Shown: positions 32,137-41,329 of the stretch, piece by piece
Layout of the letters: each line of letters starts with the position of its first letter
How positions within the stretch are numbered: the stretch's first letter is position 1
From: Chloroflexota bacterium
GTDB taxonomy: Bacteria; Chloroflexota; Anaerolineae; Anaerolineales; Anaerolineaceae
Direction: 5' to 3'
DNA length: 45,516 bases
Assembly (NCBI GenBank): GCA_029265085.1
Contig: JAJUJY010000015.1
Coordinates: 1-45,516, forward strand
The notes under the pieces: generated by a model
Told to the model about the DNA's origin: nothing
Database searches by the model: none
The model's input: only the letters and a program-made list of their open reading frames with translations
Position numbers and translations under genes: made by a program

Positions 32137-32988
32137 ATGCAAAAAATAATGCTTTCGACAATTCTTTTCCTGGCTGCTGGGTTAGTCCTTACATCCTGCA
32201 ATTTACCGGCCAGCAGCACAAGCCCGTCCGCCACCCCAGATTTAATTGGCACACAGGTTTCGCAAATGCTAACCAGTATGCCAACAGCGACAATGCCCCC
32301 ACCCACCCTTGCACCAACTGCGGAAAACACACCTACTCCGCAAATCATTCAATCCAGTGAAACCCCAACCACAACCGCATCTCCGACCACATCCACAACC
32401 GACCCGAGAGTATTTTTGGGAGAACCAGACAGCACGGATAACCTCGATAGCGGTAAATCGTTTGGTTTAGACGGTTCCTCGTATGATGATGAGTACACCT
32501 ATATTCGAGTAGAAAATGGCGCTTTGGTGATGACCAGTAAACAAGCAGCCGGGTATCATGGTTGGCGAACTGGCGGAACCAAAGTGCAAAATGCTTATAT
32601 CGAAGCCACCATTCGGATTGGCGAATGTTCCGGACAGGACACATATGGGTTGGTATTCCGTTCACCCGATTATGTAAAAGGCTATTGGTTCACGCTGACC
32701 TGTTCCGGAAATTATGCCGTTGGATATTGGGACGGCAGCGGTTATGTCAACATTGCCAGTGGATCCAATGTCGATAATGCCATCCTGACCGGTTCAAATC
32801 AGGTAAACCGTGTGGGTGTAATGGCTAGCGGCAATAATTTTGGCTTGTATGTAAATGGGAAAAAATTAGCAGATGTTAGCGATTCTACATTCTCAGCATC
32901 CGGTTCTTCCGGGATGGTGATTGCTGCACGCAGCACCCCTAACTTTACCATCTATATGGACCAAATCGCTTATTGGAACATAAACTAA
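32137..32988 (+). CDS. Lipoprotein with Thr/Pro-rich linker and lectin-like domain
   Basis: This 283-residue exported protein has a signal peptide with lipobox LTSC, making Cys21 the lipid-modified residue. Residues ~22-100 are a Ser/Thr/Pro-rich linker (such as TPTPQ and TTTASPTTSTTD) that may be glycosylated. Residues ~105-283 look like a jelly-roll domain of the concanavalin/LamG or DUF1080 kind, ending with a short extracellular beta-sandwich pattern (YWDGSGYVNIASG, LYVNGKKLADV). Its ligand is unknown; carbohydrate binding is a guess from the fold. The start is the ATG at 32137 with AGGA at 32127-32130; an in-frame earlier start at 32104 lies in the promoter. The exonuclease gene follows after 15 nt. 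Confidence 0.8.
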   Translation: MQKIMLSTILFLAAGLVLTSCNLPASSTSPSATPDLIGTQVSQMLTSMPTATMPPPTLAPTAENTPTPQIIQSSETPTTTASPTTSTTDPRVFLGEPDSTDNLDSGKSFGLDGSSYDDEYTYIRVENGALVMTSKQAAGYHGWRTGGTKVQNAYIEATIRIGECSGQDTYGLVFRSPDYVKGYWFTLTCSGNYAVGYWDGSGYVNIASGSNVDNAILTGSNQVNRVGVMASGNNFGLYVNGKKLADVSDSTFSASGSSGMVIAARSTPNFTIYMDQIAYWNIN

Positions 32989-33003
32989 ATCAAGGATAAC
33001 ATC

Positions 33004-33582
33004 ATGGTCAGCCCATTAGCGGTCAATCAACAAAAAATCGGCGAATTCGCCCGTCAGCGTATTGCGCAGCAGCCCGTTTATCTGGATACAGAAACAACTG
33101 GTTTAGACAAAAATGCTGAGATCATCGAAATCGCCATTATCGATCATCAGGGGAACGTGGTTTTTGAATCATACATCCGTCCCAGTCTGCCCATTCCAGC
33201 AGATGCCACACAGATACACGGTATCACCAATGAAATGGTCCAAAAAGCGCCAACCTGGCCTGCCCTTTGGCCAACCATCCGCACGCATCTGGTAGGGCGC
33301 ATTTTGGGTATTTATAACGCAGAGTTTGATTTGCGGATGATGCAGCAATCTATGACAAGGTATAAACTACCCTGGCGTGAAACTTTCAATTCATTGGATA
33401 TTATGCAAGTGTATTCAGAATATCGCGGTGAATGGGATCCACGCTGGCGTTCATTACGCCGTTTTCGCCTGGAAGAAGCGGGAACATATTTCAAAATTCC
33501 TATCCCCAACTCGCACCGCGCTGCGGATGATGCAAAGCTTGCCCGTGCCGTCTTCCATCGAATTGGCGGAATGGATTATTAA
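33004..33582 (+). CDS. DnaQ-like DEDDh 3'-5' exonuclease
   Basis: This 192-residue nuclease has the proofreading-exonuclease fold. ExoI has D28 and E30 in VYLDTETTGLD, HGITNEMV follows, ExoII lies in YNAEFDLRMM, and ExoIII has the His and Asp in SHRAADDAKLA, which puts it in the DEDDh class. It could be a DNA polymerase III epsilon-like subunit or a stand-alone repair nuclease or RNase T-like enzyme; there is no C-terminal polymerase-binding tail. It lies 15 nt after the lipoprotein gene and before a terminator, so it is a separate unit from the helicase-nuclease operon that follows. Confidence 0.88.
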   Translation: MVSPLAVNQQKIGEFARQRIAQQPVYLDTETTGLDKNAEIIEIAIIDHQGNVVFESYIRPSLPIPADATQIHGITNEMVQKAPTWPALWPTIRTHLVGRILGIYNAEFDLRMMQQSMTRYKLPWRETFNSLDIMQVYSEYRGEWDPRWRSLRRFRLEEAGTYFKIPIPNSHRAADDAKLARAVFHRIGGMDY

Positions 33583-33621
33583 ACGATCTGTTTTATTCCG
33601 AGTTTGCACACTGCTCATTGA

Positions 33622-33662
33622 TTTCGAGGCATTCCAGGCTCGGGTGCCTCGAAAATTTTTTT
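33622..33662 (+). terminator. Rho-independent terminator before the helicase-nuclease operon
   Basis: A perfect 10-bp stem (33622-33631 with 33645-33654) with a 13-nt loop is followed by A and seven T residues. It separates the exonuclease gene from the next operon. Confidence 0.85.
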
Positions 33663-33749
33663 CAAAAGTATGTCCTCATGCCGCCACGTTTCTTCAAACC
33701 TCGGCTAAAATAAAAATTGTGAGCATCATAGTCAAACGGAGGTAAACAA

Positions 33750-35876
33750 TTGAATTGGAGTGACCTTTCGATTGAACAACAAAACTTGATCCTCCATCCA
33801 CCGCTCGGCAGGATCTTTTTGGAAGGCCCGCCCGGCAGCGGTAAAACCACCGTAGGAGTAAACCGCTTATTGCACTTGATTCAGCAGGGTGTACCCGCAG
33901 AATCGATCTTAGTCCTGGCACCGCAGCGCACGTTGGCAGCACCCTATTACCGTGCCCTGCAACAGCCAGGATTGCCCCCTGGCGGAACAACATCAATCGT
34001 GACACTTGGCGGTTTGGCTCAACGGGCAATCCAGCTTTTTTGGCCGGTCACAGCCCAGGCAGCCGGTTTTGCTAACCCATCTCAACCGCCCACCTTCCTC
34101 ACCTTGGAAACTGCTCAATATTACATGGCACAAATTGTTCAGCCTCTGGTGGAAAAAGAAGGCTATTTTGAATCGATTGTCATTGACCGCAACCGCCTCT
34201 ATTCGCAAATTTTGGATAACTTAAACAAGGCAGCTGTGGTTGGCTTCCCGCACACCGAGGTTGGAAAACGTCTTATCGATGCTGGTTTGGATCAACAAAA
34301 TCAATTAACTGCCCACGGACAAGCTCAGGATTGCGCCAACCGTTTCCGCGCGTACTGCCTTGAAAATAACCTGCTTGATTATTCGCTTCAAATTGAAGTA
34401 TTTAGCCGTTATTTATGGCCTTCATTTCTTTGCCGCGAAATTCTCTCGCGCCAATATCGCCATTTGATCTTTGAAAATATCGAAGAAGATGTGCCCATCA
34501 CCCAGGATATCATCCGTGAATGGCTGCCAGATTTTGAGTCCGCCTTATTGATTTATGATGAAGGCAGCGGTTACCGTTCTTTCTTGGGTGCAGATCCCGT
34601 GTACGCTTACAGCTTGCGCGATCAGTGCGATTTCCATGCTTCTTTATCCGGTTCCTGGATCCAAACTCGACCAGTCGCAGATTTTGCGGCTGCATTGGAG
34701 CACAGCCTGCGCCGTGAAAACGACCAACCCGTGCCCTCCCTCGCTGCACAGGCTTTCCGTTTTCAGACGCACCGCTTTTACCCAGATATGATCGAATGGG
34801 TCAGCGGCGAAGTCGCCCGGTTGGTCCGTGAAGAAGGGATTCCACCAGGAGAAATCGCTATCCTTTCACCATATTTAAGTGACTCATTGCGTTTTTCCTT
34901 GATTAATCGTCTGGGGAAAGAGAATATTCCTGTCCGTACACACCGGCCTTCCCGCAGCCTGCGTGACGAACCCGCTACCCTGTGTCTAATAACCTTGGCG
35001 CGCCTGGCACACCCACAGTGGGAATTTCCGGTAGATAAGGTCGATGTTCGTTCGATGTTGATGCAGGCCATCGATGGCCTGGACCTGGTTCGAGCCGATT
35101 TGCTTGCACGCATCCTTTATCGCCAACGAAAAAAAGAAGCCCACCTTGAACCTTTCGATCCGGTCCAGCCAGAGATGCAGGAACGAATTACTTATGATAT
35201 CGGTCAGCGCTACAATCAACTGCGTGACTGGCTGGTCAACTACCAATCGGCCGAACCAGTCGAACTGGATGTTTTTCTATCTCGGCTTTTCGGTGAAATC
35301 CTTTCTCAACCCGGTTTTGGTTTTCACACGCATTTTGATGCAGCCGGAGTCACCGCCAGATTGGTAGAATCGATTCAAAAATTTCGCCGAGTGGCTGAAC
35401 CATTTCTGCGTGAGAAAAACATCCCGATCGGTAAAGAATATTTACGGATGGTGGATGAAGGCGTCATTGCCGCCCAATATCTGCAAACCTGGGAAGAATC
35501 GCTGCAAGAAGATGCCGTTTTTATTGCCCCTGCCTTTACCTTTTTAATGTCTAACCGCGCTGCTGCCGTACAATTCTGGCTGGATGCCGGTTCTAACGGA
35601 TGGTGGCAGCGGATTTACCAGCCCCTGACACATCCATTCATTCTCAGCCGTCAATGGCCTCCACACGCCCACTGGACGGATGAAAACGATTTTCAAGCCA
35701 ATTTAGAGACCCTCTCTCGCCTGACACAAGGACTGCTGCACCGCTGCCGGGAGCAGGTCATTATTTCCATTGCTAAAGTCAATGAGCGCGGTACGGAAGA
35801 ACGGGGTAACCTGTTAATGGCTTTCCAATCCCTGTTACGGCGCATGCGAAACACGGAGGGCAGCTCCAATGCTTGA
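33750..35876 (+). CDS. AddB/UvrD-like helicase-fold protein with altered Walker B
   Basis: This 708-residue protein has an SF1 helicase layout but looks like the inactive partner of a two-helicase complex. Walker A is intact (GPPGSGKTT, 26-34), followed by the motif Ia-like region ILVLAPQRTLA. The Walker B/DExx position reads HLIFENIEEDVP (238-249) instead of a DExx box. Canonical motif VI (GITRAR in the next gene) is also not recognisable, and no nuclease domain follows. This is the pattern of AddB/RecC, which hold DNA or recognise Chi without unwinding. The start is a TTG at 33750, 7 nt after GGAGG at 33738-33742. Its stop overlaps the next gene by 8 nt, so the two are coupled. The AddB assignment is inference. 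Confidence 0.8.
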   Translation: MNWSDLSIEQQNLILHPPLGRIFLEGPPGSGKTTVGVNRLLHLIQQGVPAESILVLAPQRTLAAPYYRALQQPGLPPGGTTSIVTLGGLAQRAIQLFWPVTAQAAGFANPSQPPTFLTLETAQYYMAQIVQPLVEKEGYFESIVIDRNRLYSQILDNLNKAAVVGFPHTEVGKRLIDAGLDQQNQLTAHGQAQDCANRFRAYCLENNLLDYSLQIEVFSRYLWPSFLCREILSRQYRHLIFENIEEDVPITQDIIREWLPDFESALLIYDEGSGYRSFLGADPVYAYSLRDQCDFHASLSGSWIQTRPVADFAAALEHSLRRENDQPVPSLAAQAFRFQTHRFYPDMIEWVSGEVARLVREEGIPPGEIAILSPYLSDSLRFSLINRLGKENIPVRTHRPSRSLRDEPATLCLITLARLAHPQWEFPVDKVDVRSMLMQAIDGLDLVRADLLARILYRQRKKEAHLEPFDPVQPEMQERITYDIGQRYNQLRDWLVNYQSAEPVELDVFLSRLFGEILSQPGFGFHTHFDAAGVTARLVESIQKFRRVAEPFLREKNIPIGKEYLRMVDEGVIAAQYLQTWEESLQEDAVFIAPAFTFLMSNRAAAVQFWLDAGSNGWWQRIYQPLTHPFILSRQWPPHAHWTDENDFQANLETLSRLTQGLLHRCREQVIISIAKVNERGTEERGNLLMAFQSLLRRMRNTEGSSNA

Positions 35877-38127
35877 ATTCAAGCCTCGACCAAACCAAAA
35901 GACCGTTTTAGACTATACGCAAGGAAAAATGGGAGTCTCAGCAGTCCCAGGCAGTGGAAAAACCCAGACTCTTTCTTACCTGGCTGCACGGTTATTAGTT
36001 GACGGCCGCGTACAAGATGACCAGGAAATCTTAATTGTTACCCTGGTCAACTCCGCTGTGGATAATTTTGCCAGCCGCATTGGCGGTTTTATTAACCAGT
36101 TTGGATTACTCTCTGATTTTGGCTACCGGGTGCGTACCTTGCATGGATTAGCGCATGATATTGTCCGCGAGCGTCCCGACCTGGTCGGCCTTTCGGATAA
36201 ATTTGCCATTGTGGATGAACGCGAATCAGGAGAAATCCTCAAGACAGCCGTCCGTAATTACCTGAAAGTCAATCCAGATTTCATTCTTAGTTGGATTTCT
36301 GAAACAGTGGATTTACAGCGCAGCCCATATGTGTACCAGCAATTAGAGGAAATGGCGGTTAACCTTGCCAAAGCCTATATCCGCCAATCAAAAGATCTGG
36401 AATGCACCCCCGCAATCATCCAGGAGAAAATCAACCGGATCAATGACCCGCATCCCCTGCTTGTGTTCGGAAGTGAAATGTACATGGCTTACCAACGCGG
36501 ATTGAATTACCGCAGCGCCGTTGATTTTGACGACTTAATTCGCCTGGCTTTGCAATCCCTGAGAATAGAACCCCAATTTTTAGCCCGTTTGCGCTACCGC
36601 TGGCCATACATCCTGGAGGATGAAGCCCAGGATTCCAGCCGCCTGCAGGAAGAAATTTTACGCCTATTGGTTGGAGACGAAGGAAACTGGGTGCGGGTCG
36701 GCGATCCTAACCAGGCGATTTATGAAACGTTCACCACTGCCAGCCCGGAATATTTGCGCAGCTTTTTACACGAACCCGGTGTCACCGGTCTGGACCTACC
36801 CGATTCTGGCCGCTCGATGCGCAGCGTGATCACCCTGGCCAATGAATTGATCCGCTGGACCATGGAAGATCATCCCGTATTTGAGCTGCGCAGCGCGCTC
36901 AACCTGCCTTTCATTCGACCTACCCCACCCGGCGATCCGCAGCCCAATCCAGAAGACCGGCCAGATGAAATCCATCTGCGGGAAGAACGTTACAGCGCCG
37001 AAAAAGAAATTGAGACTGTGACAAAAAGTATCCGTCATTTTGTGGCCGCAAACCCTGATCAAACCGTTGCTGTATTGGTGCCACGGAATGAGCGCGGCGT
37101 TAAGATGGCAGAAGCTCTAAAGACTGCCGGTATCGAGATTGTCGAACTACTTCAATCCAGCCAGTCCACCCGCCAGACCGCCGAGATCATGGCTGTCATA
37201 TTGCGCTACCTGGAAGAGCCAATTAATCCCAACCGGATGGCTGCTGTATACCGCATCCTTCAATCGCCAACTTCAAAAGAAAATCAAGCGGATGAAAGAT
37301 CGCAAATGATTCACCAGCTGCTTTTGGGTTGTAAAAACATTGAAGAATTTCTCTGGCCGCGTCCAGGGCGTGATTGGTTGGGAAATTTAGCCAACCAGGG
37401 CGCGCACCCGGCTATTCTGGAAGATTTGATCTTCTTTAAAGACCGCTTGCAGCGATGGCAGGACGCTACCCAACTTCCCATAGATCAATTAATTTTGACA
37501 ATCGCCCAGGAAATTTTCACCAGCCCGGTAGAATTAGCCCTAGCGCATAAGTTAGCCCTGGTTCTGGAACAGACCGCCTCTGCTCATCCTGAATACCGGC
37601 TGGCTAATTTCGTTGAAGAGCTAAATCTGGTGGCGAAAAACGAAAGACGTCTGCCCGGTTTTAGCACAGAGGATACCGGCTTTGATCCAGACAACTATAA
37701 AGGCAAAGTTGCGATTGCCACAATTCACAAAGCCAAGGGATTGGAATGGGATCGGGTGTATCTGATCTCGGTTAATAACTACGATTTTCCCTCTGCTCAA
37801 TCTTTTGACAGCTATATTGGAGAAAAGTGGTTCATTCGCAACCAGTTTAACCTGGAAGCCGAAGCCCTGGAAAAATTAAAATCCCTGATCGCGGATGATC
37901 CGGTCGGTCTATTTATGGAAGAGGGAGAAGCCACTCAAGCGGCTCGCATGGAATATTCCTCAGAACGGCTTCGCTTGCTCTTTGTCGGGATTACACGCGC
38001 CCGAAAATCATTAGTTATCACCTGGAATACAGGCCGCCCCAAAAATGGCGCAGAAGCCCGTGCAGCCCTGCCCCTGGTCAGCCTGGCTGCTTTCTGGAAG
38101 GAGCTGCGAAATGGCAATCCCCGCTGA
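35869..38127 (+). CDS. UvrD/AddA-like superfamily 1 helicase without nuclease domain
   Basis: This is the probable motor of the complex. The 752-residue protein has all main SF1A motifs: Walker A PGSGKT at 27-32, DExx as ILEDEAQDSS near 248-257, motif III VRVGDPNQAIYETF, motif V-like IATIHKAKGLEWDRV, and motif VI RLLFVGITRAR. Full AddA has a C-terminal nuclease; here the chain ends at about WKEL after motif VI, and the nuclease is encoded by the following gene. It starts at the ATG at 35869 behind GGAGGG at 35855-35860, overlapping the previous gene by 8 nt and the nuclease gene by 17 nt. PcrA/UvrD is the alternative, but the partners point to an AddAB-like role. Confidence 0.9.
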   Translation: MLEFKPRPNQKTVLDYTQGKMGVSAVPGSGKTQTLSYLAARLLVDGRVQDDQEILIVTLVNSAVDNFASRIGGFINQFGLLSDFGYRVRTLHGLAHDIVRERPDLVGLSDKFAIVDERESGEILKTAVRNYLKVNPDFILSWISETVDLQRSPYVYQQLEEMAVNLAKAYIRQSKDLECTPAIIQEKINRINDPHPLLVFGSEMYMAYQRGLNYRSAVDFDDLIRLALQSLRIEPQFLARLRYRWPYILEDEAQDSSRLQEEILRLLVGDEGNWVRVGDPNQAIYETFTTASPEYLRSFLHEPGVTGLDLPDSGRSMRSVITLANELIRWTMEDHPVFELRSALNLPFIRPTPPGDPQPNPEDRPDEIHLREERYSAEKEIETVTKSIRHFVAANPDQTVAVLVPRNERGVKMAEALKTAGIEIVELLQSSQSTRQTAEIMAVILRYLEEPINPNRMAAVYRILQSPTSKENQADERSQMIHQLLLGCKNIEEFLWPRPGRDWLGNLANQGAHPAILEDLIFFKDRLQRWQDATQLPIDQLILTIAQEIFTSPVELALAHKLALVLEQTASAHPEYRLANFVEELNLVAKNERRLPGFSTEDTGFDPDNYKGKVAIATIHKAKGLEWDRVYLISVNNYDFPSAQSFDSYIGEKWFIRNQFNLEAEALEKLKSLIADDPVGLFMEEGEATQAARMEYSSERLRLLFVGITRARKSLVITWNTGRPKNGAEARAALPLVSLAAFWKELRNGNPR

Positions 38128-38935
38128 AATGACTTTTAGTCAAAACAACCTGCAAGACCTGGTCGATTGCCCGCGCAGGTTTGAACTGCGCTACTTAAAA
38201 AAATTGGCCTGGCCTGCCCCGCAAACAGAACCGGTAATAGAACATGAGCGCCAGATGCAAATGGGTGCGCGTTTTCACCAGATGGTGCACCAGCACCAAT
38301 TAGGCCTGTCTGAAGAGCTGGTTGGCGCACAGGCAACCGATCCATTATTGCACTCCTGGTGGCTTGCTTATTTAGATCTGTCTCCGAGTGAATTACCCGC
38401 CCAACGCTACCCGGAATTTACCCTGACTGCGCCTTATGGAGGTTTTCGTTTGATTGCGAAATACGACTTGATCGCCATCGATCCGGGCCGGCAGGTAGTC
38501 ATTGTGGATTGGAAAACATCGTACCGGCGTACACCCCGCTCCACCTTGCGCTCGCGAATTCAGACAAGGCTCTACCCATTCCTCATGGTTGAAGCAGGAA
38601 AACAAATCTTCGGCGGAACCGCCGTACAACCAAAGCAGATCGAGATGCGTTACTGGTTCACGGCTGATCCAGGTAACCCGGAAGTATTTCAATACACCAA
38701 CGACCAGTACCAATCTGACCGGCAAAAAATCCTGGACTTAATAAATCTCACCCAACATATGAGTGAAACTATCTTCCCATTGACCACCGAAGAAAAAGAC
38801 TGCCGATTTTGTAATTACCGGTCTTTATGCAAGCGCGGCGATCAAGCTGGGACAATTAACGAGAAAGAAACTGAATTAGAAGCCGCATCCATTCTGGATA
38901 TTGATTTTGAACAAATTGGCGAAATTGAATTTTAA
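38111..38935 (+). CDS. Stand-alone PD-(D/E)XK nuclease with AddB-type Fe-S cysteines
   Basis: This 274-residue nuclease has the RecB/AddB/Cas4 fold. Cys20 (DCPRRF) and the C-terminal C231-x2-C234-x5-C240 match the spacing that holds the [4Fe-4S] cluster in AddB. Active-site residues fit the family: H56 in GARFHQMVH, D119 in AKYDLIA, D133 and K135 in VDWKT, and Q151/Y155 in the QxxxY motif. The start is the ATG at 38111 with AAGGAG at 38098-38103, inside the end of the helicase gene; a longer frame from 38045 would overlap it far more. It appears to be the single nuclease shared by the two helicase proteins. Cas4 is an alternative family, but no cas genes or repeats are present. Confidence 0.88.
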   Translation: MAIPAEMTFSQNNLQDLVDCPRRFELRYLKKLAWPAPQTEPVIEHERQMQMGARFHQMVHQHQLGLSEELVGAQATDPLLHSWWLAYLDLSPSELPAQRYPEFTLTAPYGGFRLIAKYDLIAIDPGRQVVIVDWKTSYRRTPRSTLRSRIQTRLYPFLMVEAGKQIFGGTAVQPKQIEMRYWFTADPGNPEVFQYTNDQYQSDRQKILDLINLTQHMSETIFPLTTEEKDCRFCNYRSLCKRGDQAGTINEKETELEAASILDIDFEQIGEIEF

Positions 38936-38952
38936 AGTAAGGATGTTTAGAA

Positions 38953-41274
38953 TTGGATATTCGACCACCACATCAATGGATTGAGCCGCAACCCGTTACG
39001 ATTCCACCCGAGATCGCCAAACGGCTGGGTGAGAACAGCCTGGTAGCTTACGCTCTGGCGCTTCGCGCCATTCAAACCTGGGAGCAGGCACAGGCTTTTC
39101 TTGATCCCCGCCATTATCAGCCCACCCCAGCCAGTGAACTACCAGATTTGATGAAAGGCGCAGAACGAGTTTTATTGGCTATGCGCAACAAAGAACGGAT
39201 TGGTATTTGGGGTGATTTCGATGTGGACGGTCAAACCTCCACAACACTTCTGGTGGATACCCTGCGCGAATTAGGCGCAGAGGTACTGTATCATATTCCC
39301 GTTCGTGCTCAGGAATCCCACGGTGTCAATCTCCCCAACTTAGAAAAAATGATTGCCCAGGGTGCAAAAGTCATCGTCACCTGCGATACAGGCATCACCG
39401 CCCACGATGCAGCCGAATTTGCGCGTGCCAAAGGGGTAGATTTTATTATCACCGACCATCACACCCTGCCAGAAATCCTCCCGGATGCTTTTGCGGTCAT
39501 TAATCCACAACGACTTCCAAATGGGCATCCCTTAAAAACCCTTCCGGGGGTTGGAACCGCCTATAAATTTGCTGAAGCACTCTACAGCCTGGCCGGCAAA
39601 CCCGAGCAAGCCCAGCGTCATCTTGACCTGGTAGCGCTGGGAACTGTTGCGGACCTGGCTGTACTTACCGGGGATGCAAGATACCTGGTGCAGCTTGGAT
39701 TAGAGCAACTCCGTGCTCCTGTTCGGCTTGGCATCAAAGTCATGTTGGAATTAACCGAAACGAACCCGGATCATCTATCTGAAGAACATATTGGGTTTAT
39801 CCTGGCTCCGCGCTTAAATGCGATTGGCCGTCTGGGAGACGCAAATCCAATGGTGGAATTCTTAACCACCCAGGACCGCCAAAAAGCCGCCACCTACGCC
39901 AACCAGTTGGAAGGGTTGAATGGCGAACGCAAGGTTCTCACCGATCAGGTCTTTCAAGGCGCCCAGGCGCAAATTCGGCAGGACCCATCCTTACTGAAAG
40001 ATTCAATCCTGGTGTTGGCACACCCCCAATGGCCGGGCGGTGTCGTCGGCATTGTGGCCAGCCGCCTGGTGGAACTGTATCATAAACCCGCTATTTTGCT
40101 GACTGCTCCGGCCGGCGAAGCTGCTCGAGGCTCGGCGCGCTCCATCGAAGGCATCAACATCACAGAAGCCATTGCAGCCCAAAGCAGCCTCTTGCTGGGA
40201 TATGGCGGACACCCCATGGCAGCCGGGTTAGCCATAAAGCCAGAAAATTTACCCGCCTTCCGACGAAAAATCAATGAAACAGTTTCCCAGCAGATGGCTG
40301 GCAAAGAGTTAACCGCAGAAATCCAGATTGACGCCTATCTGGATTTAGACCAGGTCAACCTGGAACTGGTTGAAAAAATTGACACACTGGCTCCATTTGG
40401 TCCTGGCAACCCACCCCTGACCTTCGCAGTGCGCAATCTTTCCATGACGTCAGCAGTTCCCATCGGAAAAAGCGGCGAACATTTACAGGTAATTGTCGAA
40501 GATCATAACGGCCAAACTCGAAAAATTATCTGGTGGCAGGGCGCTGATTCCCCCCTGCCGGAAGGACGCTTTGACCTGGCCTGTACCATCCGTGCAAGCA
40601 ATTTCCGCGGCCAGCGCGAAATACAAATGGAATGGCTCAGCTACCGGCAGCTTGAAGAGGCAGCTAAAACAGCCAAATTCAACCGAGAGAAAATCGAGGT
40701 TTTCGACTTTCGTAACAATGCAGACGCTGAATCGATCCTCTACCAGGCAATGCAAAATGAGCCCGTAGAAATCTGGCAAGAAGGAGAAGCCATCAGCGGA
40801 CTCCCCGGGCATGCCCGCGCTCGCCTGCAGCCCGCCCCCACCCTGGCAATCTGGACGATCCCTCCCGGCCGTCGAGAACTGGAAGACGCCATCCAACAGG
40901 TTCAACCCAAACGGATCATGATATTTGCTCACCACCCTGGATCAGATGAACCACAGGCTTTTCTGGTACGCCTGGCAGGGTTAATCCGCCACGCTGTGAC
41001 AACCTATCAGGGAAAAATCAATCTGCAAGACCTGTGCGCAGCAACCGGACAACGAGAAATTACTTTAATAACCGGAATTCGTTGGTTGGCCGCGAAAGGC
41101 TATATCCGAATTGAAAACCAGTCGGATCATTTGTTTCAGGTTGCGGAGGGAGGTGTTCCTGATACTGCGCTGCGAACCGCGATTGAAAAAGACCTGTTAG
41201 TTCTCCTGCAAGAAACGGCTGCATTTCGAGGGTATTATCTGCGGGCATCCACAGATTCACTCATCAATCATTAA
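38953..41274 (+). CDS. recJ: Single-stranded-DNA-specific exonuclease RecJ
   Basis: RecJ degrades single-stranded DNA 5' to 3' in recombination and mismatch repair. The 773-residue protein has the DHH-family motifs GDFDVDG at 87-93, CDTGI, and DHH at 168-170, plus DHHA1 signature LLGYGGHPMAAGLAI and the OB-fold region PFGPGNPP. The last ~220 residues are an extended C-terminal domain, longer than in E. coli RecJ (577 residues), ending in a winged-helix-like segment. The start is a TTG at 38953, 17 nt after the nuclease gene, with AAGGATG before it. Placement behind the helicase-nuclease genes suggests a common end-resection function. Confidence 0.94.
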   Translation: MDIRPPHQWIEPQPVTIPPEIAKRLGENSLVAYALALRAIQTWEQAQAFLDPRHYQPTPASELPDLMKGAERVLLAMRNKERIGIWGDFDVDGQTSTTLLVDTLRELGAEVLYHIPVRAQESHGVNLPNLEKMIAQGAKVIVTCDTGITAHDAAEFARAKGVDFIITDHHTLPEILPDAFAVINPQRLPNGHPLKTLPGVGTAYKFAEALYSLAGKPEQAQRHLDLVALGTVADLAVLTGDARYLVQLGLEQLRAPVRLGIKVMLELTETNPDHLSEEHIGFILAPRLNAIGRLGDANPMVEFLTTQDRQKAATYANQLEGLNGERKVLTDQVFQGAQAQIRQDPSLLKDSILVLAHPQWPGGVVGIVASRLVELYHKPAILLTAPAGEAARGSARSIEGINITEAIAAQSSLLLGYGGHPMAAGLAIKPENLPAFRRKINETVSQQMAGKELTAEIQIDAYLDLDQVNLELVEKIDTLAPFGPGNPPLTFAVRNLSMTSAVPIGKSGEHLQVIVEDHNGQTRKIIWWQGADSPLPEGRFDLACTIRASNFRGQREIQMEWLSYRQLEEAAKTAKFNREKIEVFDFRNNADAESILYQAMQNEPVEIWQEGEAISGLPGHARARLQPAPTLAIWTIPPGRRELEDAIQQVQPKRIMIFAHHPGSDEPQAFLVRLAGLIRHAVTTYQGKINLQDLCAATGQREITLITGIRWLAAKGYIRIENQSDHLFQVAEGGVPDTALRTAIEKDLLVLLQETAAFRGYYLRASTDSLINH

Positions 41275-41295
41275 TAAGAAAAGACGGATTCAAAT

Positions 41296-41325
41296 AACCC
41301 CACCGTATTTCTGATGGGGTTTTTG
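41296..41325 (+). terminator. Rho-independent terminator after recJ
   Basis: A 7-bp stem (AACCCCA at 41296-41302 with TGGGGTT at 41315-41321) with a 12-nt loop is followed by TTTTG. It is a modest terminator between convergent genes. Confidence 0.7.
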
Positions 41326-41329
41326 ATCT

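Noticed and set aside
38111..38935. Cas4 as part of a CRISPR system
   Set aside because: No CRISPR repeats or other cas genes are present, and the cysteine spacing and neighbours fit an AddB-type nuclease better.
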